This document shows, piece after piece, positions 23,101 to 26,261 of a stretch of 26,261 nt of DNA. Position numbers and translations under genes: made by a program. Each line of letters begins with the position of its first letter. Position 1 is the stretch's first letter. Location: IMG/VR virus record IMGVR_UViG_3300034022_000425, positions 1-26,261 of that record; one strand, given 5' to 3'. This DNA comes from a virus. The notes under the pieces are model-generated. The model did not search any database and was not told where the DNA came from. It saw only the letters and a program-made list of their open reading frames with translations.

Positions 23101-23941
23101 AAACAATATTTACTTTCTTTTCAGTAAGTACAGAATCTAAACCCATTGATTTATTTTTGTCAATGTAGTCCTGTAATTCTTGGTTAATACCATCAACATA
23201 ATAAGTGCCAAATTCGGTAGTTATTTTATCTCCTTTTTTGTATTTTTTAGAGCCAAATCCACCACCACTTGCCAACAAAGGCATATCTTTTGGATAGTTA
23301 GGTGCTAAACGGTCAGCGTGACGGTCACGGGTTTCCCAATACTTTCTTCCTAATTTATTAGGGTAATCAACACCGTGTTGGTTTGAAGTAAAACCTGCTT
23401 TAGTTACAACTCTTGCACCTGTCGGTTTAGCCTCACGAACTGCATCACGCTCAATATCAGATTTTGAAAAACCTATCAACTCTTTTTTAGTTCTCACAAG
23501 AGCCAAAAGTTTCTCTAATTCAGTTTTCTTTTGCTCTGCAACTTGACCTCTACGTTCTTTAAGAACTGTTTTAGCACGTTCCATAGCATCTTTCCAAGAT
23601 TCTCCTGTTTTTTGAATTTCTTTAGCAACAGACATTATGTTGTTACCCGAAGTTTTAGCAGTAGAAGTGGTTGCAGGTTTTTTCGCTTGGGTAACTTTTT
23701 TCGCTTTAGCGACTTGTTTTACTTTAGCAACTTTTTGAGCAACCACCTGTGGCTTTTTTACGGCATCAGGATTCAACTTTATAACTTGGTCTAATATTTG
23801 TTCGCCAACTTTGTTTTTTGCCTCATTGGTTTCTTCAAAATTATTAAGAAGTTTTTTTACTTGTTCCAAAGTCTTTTGGTCTTTTTCAGACACTTTAGAA
23901 ATTTCAAGAGTTTCGTATTTTTTTAATAAAGTAAGGTTCAT
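14123..23941 (-). CDS. 3272-residue polyvalent protein / polyprotein with about 31 GG sites
   Basis: Seen: residues 60-95 are Lys/Ala/Val-rich and histone-tail-like, followed by AKEIQKTGESWKDAMERA (106-123), a motif shared with the C-terminus of the 1164-residue protein. Residues 124-225 are basic (RDRHADRLAPNYPKDMPLL). From residue 495 on, motifs such as FADGG, YANGG, FELGG and YAKGG recur every 10-230 residues, with the GG at 498, 518, 641, 656, 724, 747, 830, 851, 949, 1000, 1072, 1106, 1190, 1258, 1279, 1440, 1461, 1594, 2036, 2057, 2293, 2536, 2546, 2625, 2714, 2855, 2865, 2978, 3060, 3070 and 3137. The segments between are soluble mini-domains that I mostly cannot name. There is no membrane span, P-loop or protease motif. 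Inference: a precursor cut into many small proteins. The 9.8-kb frame has no break. The start ATG follows an A-rich run. Confidence 0.85.
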   Translation of the reverse strand: MNLTLLKKYETLEISKVSEKDQKTLEQVKKLLNNFEETNEAKNKVGEQILDQVIKLNPDAVKKPQVVAQKVAKVKQVAKAKKVTQAKKPATTSTAKTSGNNIMSVAKEIQKTGESWKDAMERAKTVLKERRGQVAEQKKTELEKLLALVRTKKELIGFSKSDIERDAVREAKPTGARVVTKAGFTSNQHGVDYPNKLGRKYWETRDRHADRLAPNYPKDMPLLASGGGFGSKKYKKGDKITTEFGTYYVDGINQELQDYIDKNKSMGLDSVLTEKKVNIVYSKYFNEDNAVTATLRSWFDDKKQPTEKGVRDAMIWSYDSYMDYQIKAGGGSKSDSEFSSMIRIAIADANGNDKDVAILKKYSTDFKDVLITIKEIQALEEVLETKGAKDRKSKDKLIATINLMFQYEFSGVGRDINGKPLSKEVLNRIFNNAVNDYSKAEINSAIDRKQNAIMSMAKNSYVGDTKEKVEERVSDANKEVRVLENVRSKFHSEKFADGGGIDGGMNNLTMQNVSFAKGGNLKSEFVDLNEPPVGYDLFTYFYSTDEKSGKIVWNIVGAYNDVENGEEVRKWLDNQSKKSGFVTLKDGTKIKISGRGSASESGLASDVKLNKGIIRVWEEFKPKYWNDETSDDENWDDYANGGMTDLTMQNVSFAKGGNVSNEEKLLKELSKVQRDLNSSRLSTYREGDDSQEEKDRIRERESKLARFNEILKVLRESDAKFANGGSLPFMTDPNFGDFQNTGSFANGGLLVNNSTDLEEVAKYMFTSVKKRSWDLRDLIHYFNEDNGFDYRNSVKVWDDMNGYEMRKTYDNILEMLKRIVEANNKKFELGGAFMTDPNFGNFQNTGAFEDGGETDGYTLNNTVEFTTSDDDSYLRGNIGGDMMDLIEVEKIDDNKYSAIAKSYSVAFEGLKGQELEDEVYNQINEMFTTNDDIEVDLESVKIVGKFELGGAFMMTDLAGHTGGSDGLGNPMPLSGVSGTYYTGLVGETGALSSGELFENGGGINMSFGWAKKYLEDNNLYKKLGWYLMMGNGKEKTIKNQDYVIFEDGSALKYDKNQSDWIGYNFPLKKENGGAMAQNQQVINDASQSYVNYYLGEGASQGIYKDGGSIDNQYEGRTPEDVWNNWDLSQKLHFLSDHTEEVYGKASVKGQTNNEINEFFGKLIYEKYDDLPLNTKVALVMHTTRGQYAKGGALKDIDDNLYVSISKTEDDYWFITSKPTTKKQAEEMANLVTPMRGEVNDVKTVGQVKAHSKVIYENGGAFAPNVSNGTQFMSGVYADGGSMSEDISECKKLVSAFCKEFGDKFGLNEEAILEKVKFRDYLGNGASVFVSLSVTSNVEDLKVGETRPTGGYIIFTSDINPNGVTGKDDIARTYSIDIEIKGVKRYTQRRTEEGRYFKSYNYGRTIEEAMDKTDTKIIYDLYSLEKKDDLKFKMSSLFADGGAFAPSVSNGTQFMNGVYANGGSVNDSVIDELWNGYASAVLFTETDSDSGEPLDSEYSVSDFDKETVTSTKKMLADYYSENKDAIEESGLDLDTIGNDIWYTRSGQGAGFFDHSLDEEVEEKLTKGAEALGEYPSVETYDGKISVRGGKVFAKGGFVGTVEFNVGDTVWQKDEKRYATVMNNYGDPINGDYGDIRLDTTGNTGIYSFDPKRKTPATIETQTGYNLIKVGEKGDTGKFTPEVLEDMKASANRLIESRRQGKDKEGVAYYQEVYKRLLDGEFDSMTGAKATASNKKSSVDYTYVPNKDVKELSVVVKGELKKLMGSDILDGVYVKNSAKSTAKSTAKVDANAVFAKMLKDAKEAKRGKSKRFDASDLKKLNLEMVQKLVEAGYTEQQIRNVIFGYTFDNQVLAEGEFDTQSGIFGYEDTYVKSKIEGLVEAQKNKEFAVGIEYPDFDWQGIIKKYKISSKPKDITEKQKGTSGSTENYYEVFVGENIVIGHNYGYKWLDADGKVLSNYMEEDKKVSDPTKQNAWQKERGQKAGFNGGYWYVVSSKIEIIDDVLKNLLAQKGGYCKELEFYDDSLPKALKENKIEFELGGDFAPNVSDGTQFMSGVYANGGVLNKDNVKVGDVLMSTTGVKVKVTEFDPLFGGRVKAIRLDKYGTGKPSQFMSLSKFTNKVEVKKTKKELREEFLEDLSSQVAEVWDKIGADSGGSIRTDDKLLKGYAEGTEEVMQKNDVKKGSFNQSDYDYYLDGNDHLLNDFLVFNGYYNSQVTKAETDWRMKQFDEAMKQYGKSQYVANPNIVKVSAKSSSSSKPKKYIDHDDIESVTLNVNTNFITFAGKDFLNGANLMEKGGDLSKIATYFPIRDIVKVTLKNGETIKPLNGYWLKKGSEPMGKIKTTTPPKNTTSKAGKVTSPNYPDVNFNHKVVINGKTINLALAKSYVTGLNGSRQYDFIDVDGNPMTGYGFSVKEALKQVEDYGNNPIYYTKNTPPKIDETKAHFKMDVSGGKFEVFVDSNFVNQSQGNLPNTELKHYGYGDFYLQTPDGNIDFIRTSEEKEGFVGRTHKMKGSDELVLKLVNAMKEKGRFESTQTFADGGFMNNVYADGGNIEKGSTITLKNDVYASYTNKLIPKGTKLRLIATPPKVFGKNTYFVYAKTLDNKEEIHTDKSNFVEKIKELESFFAKGGEMQGNNIDAELENFDIDNLDPFETMQFNHHIKSSGKVGALQVLINSVEGDYSQLSPELAELAEMQMSSEEYDEAGKQMRFERDGYANGGMTGLEYKNSPQYKELKDKRNRLYAQLKSRVVRAVGLDSAMEFYDADLKIAPYRFLERAVTGNFISLDEVNQRLIDSAMEEAEEIDNDDDLEEIGSSDFTYYLKSVLDGAGFKVGFVGSTLKRLNEDGSIKQINNGFFEDGGFMNGVYAKGGELQGKFLAEIGVPYNFEYVVEDEYEFSRFLSKALTNKFNFGNGAWGIKIVKPLFEKNYGQKIVVEIEIPVGVTQSEGLSKFDVLEFMSKTLTKKWFGNGVWNVDVVNSYANGGSMNSSGEITINKRNFDVIVMPKKLEIEVQITRADTVDQYGLNDAEVEWHQERWGYVIKADDNKKFNKALRVLGITQKFADGGFMADVYANGGGVGKENIRIVNTSRVTGGMNPTIRFNFSDGTVLKTKSDGYGVEYEKEVYQDLISKWFDSDDDYELGGVEDAKYADGAMLDDNEGFMKADNENNYRYPEMEVYVETIDEPIDLTNKVSRISGKVDTLDEPIDLRSNVSRRTNDVVIRTLDESADLNDDKRVRARMSYNPKDRNPDKLLSVNPRAFEFIKDLPTPTSNTHKND
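14240..14422 (-). repeat. Three tandem 20-residue repeats at the C-terminus of the giant protein
   Basis: Residues 3174-3234 hold VETIDEPIDLTNKVSRISGK, then VDTLDEPIDLRSNVSRRTND, then a diverged third copy with IRTLDESADLNDDKRVRAR. The period is 60 bases. The DNA of the first two copies is still nearly the same (TTGGCTCGTCAA at 14341 and 14401 on the plus strand), so the duplication looks recent. Confidence 0.85.
14729..14758 (-). repeat. Ten-residue linker between two GG sites (FMNN type, copy 3)
   Basis: Residues 3062-3071 of the 3272-residue protein, FMADVYANGG, directly after FADGG. Confidence 0.8.
15344..15373 (-). repeat. Ten-residue linker between two GG sites (FMNN type, copy 4)
   Basis: Residues 2857-2866, FMNGVYAKGG, directly after FEDGG. 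Confidence 0.8.
16301..16330 (-). repeat. Ten-residue linker between two GG sites (FMNN type, copy 5)
   Basis: Residues 2538-2547, FMNNVYADGG, directly after FADGG. It is identical in protein sequence to copy 2 in the other giant gene. Confidence 0.8.
16937..17182 (-). repeat. Module shared by both giant proteins (copy in 3272-residue protein)
   Basis: Residues 2254-2335, paralogous to residues 856-936 of the 1164-residue protein. A third, shorter relative lies at about 1738-1775 of this protein (YTYVPNKDVKELSV, then SDILDGVYVKNSAK). Confidence 0.85.
17768..17830 (-). repeat. 21-residue NGTQFM linker between GG sites (copy 1)
   Basis: Residues 2038-2058: after FELGG comes DFAPNVSDGTQFMSG then VYANGG. 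Three near-identical copies exist in the protein, and their DNA (AATTGAGTTCC on the plus strand) is also alike. Confidence 0.85.
19556..19618 (-). repeat. 21-residue NGTQFM linker between GG sites (copy 2)
   Basis: Residues 1442-1462: after FADGG comes AFAPSVSNGTQFMNG then VYANGG. Confidence 0.85.
20102..20164 (-). repeat. 21-residue NGTQFM linker between GG sites (copy 3)
   Basis: Residues 1260-1280: after YENGG comes AFAPNVSNGTQFMSG then VYADGG. Confidence 0.85.
21386..21445 (-). repeat. FMTDPNF linker between GG sites (copy 1)
   Basis: Residues 833-852: FMTDPNFGNFQNTGAFEDGG. A truncated relative (FMMTDLAGHTGG) follows FELGG at residue 952. Confidence 0.85.
21698..21757 (-). repeat. FMTDPNF linker between GG sites (copy 2)
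   Basis: Residues 729-748: FMTDPNFGDFQNTGSFANGG, differing from copy 1 at only four positions. Confidence 0.85.
21971..22015 (-). repeat. LTMQNV linker between GG sites (copy 1)
   Basis: Residues 643-657: MTDLTMQNVSFAKGG after YANGG. Confidence 0.85.
22385..22429 (-). repeat. LTMQNV linker between GG sites (copy 2)
   Basis: Residues 505-519: MNNLTMQNVSFAKGG after IDGG. Confidence 0.85.
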
Positions 23942-23992
23942 ATTTTCAATTTTTTTATTATTCGTATGTTTTTAATAAGTCTTTTAAATTTT

Positions 23993-24009
23993 AATTAATT
24001 TGATTAATT
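23993..24009 (-). repeat. AT-only 7-bp inverted repeat after the 356-residue gene
   Basis: AATTAAT and ATTAATT flank a three-base loop immediately after the stop codon at 24010-24012, in the 68-base gap before the giant gene. With no G:C pair and only A-rich sequence after it, it would be a poor terminator and may be chance in such AT-rich DNA. No promoter consensus is visible in the gap. Confidence 0.25.
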
Positions 24010-25080
24010 TTATTGCATTGTTGACGTCAGCAAATTATTAAGCATTTCAAGTTCTTGTTCTTGTTCTTTAGTAAGAGGAACTTCAACTGTTGGTTCGACA
24101 GGTTCTTTTTGTTCAACATCTTCAACCAAAGATACTGAAATTAAATCGTAATTTAAACCCTCGTAAATATCGTAAAATTCTTTTTGAGCCTTTTTTATAG
24201 CTTCTTCTTCGTCTGTTGCAAAAATATCATAAATTTCGGTTAAAACGTCTTTATCAGAAGCATTTAATTTGAAAGTGTATTCAACTTTAAATTTATTTTC
24301 TTTCTCCTTTGGTTTAGCAGGTTCGCCTTTAATACCAATGGTTTCGTTTTCTTTAGCAAGAACCAAAGTTTGCTTAATTAAATTGATTATTTCGTTCTTA
24401 ATACTCTCGTCAGCAATTTTATTTAGCTTTTTAGTATCTATGACTTCCATAAAATCATTTAAAGTAATTTTATCAGTAGGCGTATGAACAAATTCATTAA
24501 TTATAAACTCTTTACCGATAACCTCTTCAAAAGGCAACCTGTCTTTAACTACAACCCAATCAATATTTTCTTTAGAAGATAAAGGGGTTACAAAATAATC
24601 AGCCCAATTGAAGTCAAATTCGTTTTGTAAATCGAATAATTCATTTAATCTGTCCGCAACTATATATTTTTCTTTTGCTTTCTTGAAATCGAACAAAACA
24701 GGTCGTGTTAATTTAAAAGTCAAAACTTTTCTTTCAGTTTCTCCAATTAACATCATTTGCTTATAGTCAAATTCAACAACAGAACCAACTTCAACTCCGT
24801 AAACATTTGGATAATATCTTGATATTTTTTTAGGGTCAAGCGTAATATTAAAATTGTTATTTAGTTCATTAATGTCGTCTTTATTTGTCAAGTTATAGTT
24901 TTTCCAAGTAAACAAAGGTAAATTACTTTGCCAATCTGAATATGGTCTGCGTTCTCTAATATCTCTTTGAAATTCTATTAAAACCAAGTTGTAAAGGGTC
25001 TTGAAAGATACCAAGTATAATCTACCTGATATATCATCCATTATTAAATTCCCCTCTTTATAATCCATTATTAATTCCAT
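24010..25080 (-). CDS. 356-residue protein of unknown function
   Basis: I do not recognise this protein. Residues 1-130 are mixed alpha/beta, with strands such as GRLYLVSF and YGVEVGSVVEFDYKQMMLIG. Residues 130-245 are helical and charged. Residues about 262-320 look like a small domain (KFKVEYTFKLNASDKDV, then a helix DEEEAIKKAQKEFYDI and a strand YDLISVSLVED). The end is Glu/Pro-rich and then helical (LTKEQEQELEMLNNLL). No membrane span or signal. Three in-frame ATGs lie within the first 14 codons, so the exact start is uncertain. It lies between the 91-residue gene (16-base gap) and the giant polyprotein gene, and may be expressed with them. Confidence 0.78.
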   Translation of the reverse strand: MELIMDYKEGNLIMDDISGRLYLVSFKTLYNLVLIEFQRDIRERRPYSDWQSNLPLFTWKNYNLTNKDDINELNNNFNITLDPKKISRYYPNVYGVEVGSVVEFDYKQMMLIGETERKVLTFKLTRPVLFDFKKAKEKYIVADRLNELFDLQNEFDFNWADYFVTPLSSKENIDWVVVKDRLPFEEVIGKEFIINEFVHTPTDKITLNDFMEVIDTKKLNKIADESIKNEIINLIKQTLVLAKENETIGIKGEPAKPKEKENKFKVEYTFKLNASDKDVLTEIYDIFATDEEEAIKKAQKEFYDIYEGLNYDLISVSLVEDVEQKEPVEPTVEVPLTKEQEQELEMLNNLLTSTMQ

Positions 25081-25096
25081 TTCTTACCTTTTTAAA

Positions 25097-25372
25097 TTAT
25101 ATTTCTGTCGGCTTTAAATCGCCTAAAAAAGCACCGTACTCCAAACGTGTCATTTCTCTTTCTAAATTCTGCCAACCCTTTTCGGTATCGTATGATTCAA
25201 GTATTTCTGTTTCCTTGTAAATACCACCCTCTCCGATGTGGTAATTAACGTGAATAAAAAATGTATTTGGAATTTCAGGGTGTTTTAAAACCTGAACTTT
25301 ACTCAAAGATACGTTTTTGTGTTTACCAAAATCTTGGTAATATTTTTTTCGTTTTGTTGCTTCTGCTATCAT
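25097..25372 (-). CDS. 91-residue soluble protein of unknown function
   Basis: I do not recognise this protein. A basic N-terminus (ATKRKKYYQDFGKHKN) leads into beta-prone stretches (VSLSKVQVLKHP, NTFFIHVNYHIGEGGIYKETEIL) and a C-terminal helix (WQNLEREMTRLEYGAFLGDL). No membrane span, cysteine or known motif. It starts one base after the stop of the upstream gene, so translation is probably coupled. The size and fold pattern would suit a small adaptor or DNA/RNA-binding protein, but there is no direct evidence. Confidence 0.72.
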   Translation of the reverse strand: MIAEATKRKKYYQDFGKHKNVSLSKVQVLKHPEIPNTFFIHVNYHIGEGGIYKETEILESYDTEKGWQNLEREMTRLEYGAFLGDLKPTEI

Positions 25373-25373
25373 A

Positions 25374-26261
25374 CTAACTCAATGTTTTTTCGATTGCTTT
25401 TATCAAGTCTTTTGTTCGTTCTTCAATTCTTAAAACCTCGTCTTTAGGTGTTTCGTAAACCTTTAAATTCGGGTCGTTTAAATCAGGAACGACTTGTAAA
25501 TTATCTCTAATAAGACCTGATAAATATCTTGTCATTTCTTGCTTTCTTTGTGGTATAGAATAATTAGCATATTTAGGGCTATCTTTTTCTCTATTGTAAA
25601 TTCCCTGAATAAATTTTGATGGATTAGTTGTTAACAACATACCAACATAATCTAACATTCTATAAACCTCTTCTTTTATTTTCGCAAATGTTTGAGCCTG
25701 ATTTCTTCCTGTTAGTTTATCAGAATTTTGAATATTTCTTAACCCTCCAAGAATCATCAATCCTTTATCGTTTATTTTAGTTGTATTTTTTACAGAGCCT
25801 TTATTATTAAAAACCCAATTTTTATACATTTGAAAAACATCATATAACTCATCTCGAACATTGGCATTATACCCATAAAGTGTAGTTCCCATTCCTTTAG
25901 GATAGCTTGAACTTCTTGGGTTTTTAGCTTTTTCAGCCATTCTTCTAATTGTTGCCGTACTTCTCCAAAGATTTACTCTAAAAAATCTAACATCAGAAGT
26001 AAAAGAAGCAAGGCTTCCGAAATCAATTGTTTCTCCATATTCTTTTAAAGCAAATGGTAAAAAAACTATTTTATCGTCTTTAGAATATGACCTAACACCA
26101 TAAATCCTTACTTTAACCCCTGCTTTTTCTAAAATATCAGCAACGATAAATGTTGGTAAATTTTTAGCCAACATAGCTTCTGTTTCTAATGTTCCAAGCC
26201 CACCGACCACAACAAATAAATCCACAAAAGGGGAAATTCCACCACCTAATTTTTCTCTATA
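25374..26261 (-). CDS. Possible VWA-like/DUF7192-like protein (5' part missing)
   Basis: Seen: the frame is open to the right edge. The first methionine-like codon (a GTG at 26225) is preceded in frame by at least 12 more codons (YREKLGGGISPF), which read well into the strand VDLFVVVGGLGT, so the real start lies outside. Visible are 295 residues. An N-terminal beta-loop-helix-beta pattern (VDLFVVVGG, then a helix FIVADILEKAG, then VKVRIYGVRSY, later KIVFLPFALKEYGETIDFG) recalls von Willebrand A-type folds and phage proteins grouped as DUF7192. This is a weak match made from memory, and no canonical DxSxS MIDAS motif is seen. The rest is helical and basic. Function unknown. Confidence 0.6.
   Translation of the reverse strand, partial: YREKLGGGISPFVDLFVVVGGLGTLETEAMLAKNLPTFIVADILEKAGVKVRIYGVRSYSKDDKIVFLPFALKEYGETIDFGSLASFTSDVRFFRVNLWRSTATIRRMAEKAKNPRSSSYPKGMGTTLYGYNANVRDELYDVFQMYKNWVFNNKGSVKNTTKINDKGLMILGGLRNIQNSDKLTGRNQAQTFAKIKEEVYRMLDYVGMLLTTNPSKFIQGIYNREKDSPKYANYSIPQRKQEMTRYLSGLIRDNLQVVPDLNDPNLKVYETPKDEVLRIEERTKDLIKAIEKTLS

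Noticed and set aside
10616-23941. Regularly interspersed near-identical short DNA repeats that could suggest a CRISPR array
   Set aside because: The repeats are in frame, vary in spacing from 10 to over 400 codons, and encode the FADGG/YAKGG motif. There is no palindromic repeat unit or uniform spacer and no cas gene.
1-26261. tRNA, rRNA, insertion sequence, integrase or attachment site
   Set aside because: I saw no cloverleaf-like sequence, transposase or recombinase motif, or flanking direct repeats. Coding density leaves no room for them, except in gaps of under 100 bases.

Overview
The window is strongly AT-rich, and every gene I can support lies on the minus strand, so transcription runs from right to left. 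Start codons are preceded by A/T-rich runs of the TAAAAATT or TAAAAGTT kind rather than Shine-Dalgarno sequences. One clear promoter matches the Bacteroidota form (TTG, spacer, TAnnTTTG). Together with a carboxypeptidase-regulatory-like domain of the kind found at the N-terminus of SusC/TonB receptors, this points to a phage or phage-like element of a Bacteroidota host, probably a flavobacterium. A partial HerA/FtsK-type ATPase with a tiny membrane protein beside it, about 17 very small single-membrane-span proteins and two lytic transglycosylases (one membrane-anchored) together look like the virion gene set of a tailless, membrane-containing (tectivirus-like, double-jelly-roll) dsDNA phage. 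No major capsid protein is visible here, so that assignment is inference.

Layout, in the order of transcription (right to left). (1) 26261-24010: three early genes of unknown function, the first cut by the window edge and perhaps von Willebrand-like. (2) 23941-10616: two giant proteins of 3272 and 1164 residues, built like polyproteins or 'polyvalent proteins'. They hold about 43 copies of a short motif, aromatic-Ala/Glu-x-Gly-Gly, between otherwise unrelated mini-domains (DUF2958 and an LPD11-like domain are recognisable). (3) 10614-9955: a membrane-anchored SGNH hydrolase. (4) A promoter plus hairpin at 9891-9937. (5) 9858-3113: a tightly packed cassette of small membrane-anchored proteins, two lytic transglycosylases, a DUF5754-like protein, a very basic small protein and a PAP2 phosphatase. 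(6) 2404-1: a VRR-NUC nuclease, a DnaA-domain-IV-like protein, a 380-residue acidic protein, a 38-residue membrane peptide and the ATPase, which runs off the left edge.

A working model: the small anchored proteins make up the protein complement of an internal virion membrane. The transglycosylases, SGNH hydrolase and PAP2 phosphatase breach the envelope or alter lipids. The ATPase packages DNA. The two giant proteins are cut at the GG motifs into some 40 small proteins, perhaps delivered into the host with the DNA. No protease is encoded in the window, so the cleavage step is a prediction. Five short genes (319-435, 3705-3842, 7927-8058, 9125-9292, and the 2404 start of the VRR-NUC gene) were found or corrected by reading the sequence directly.
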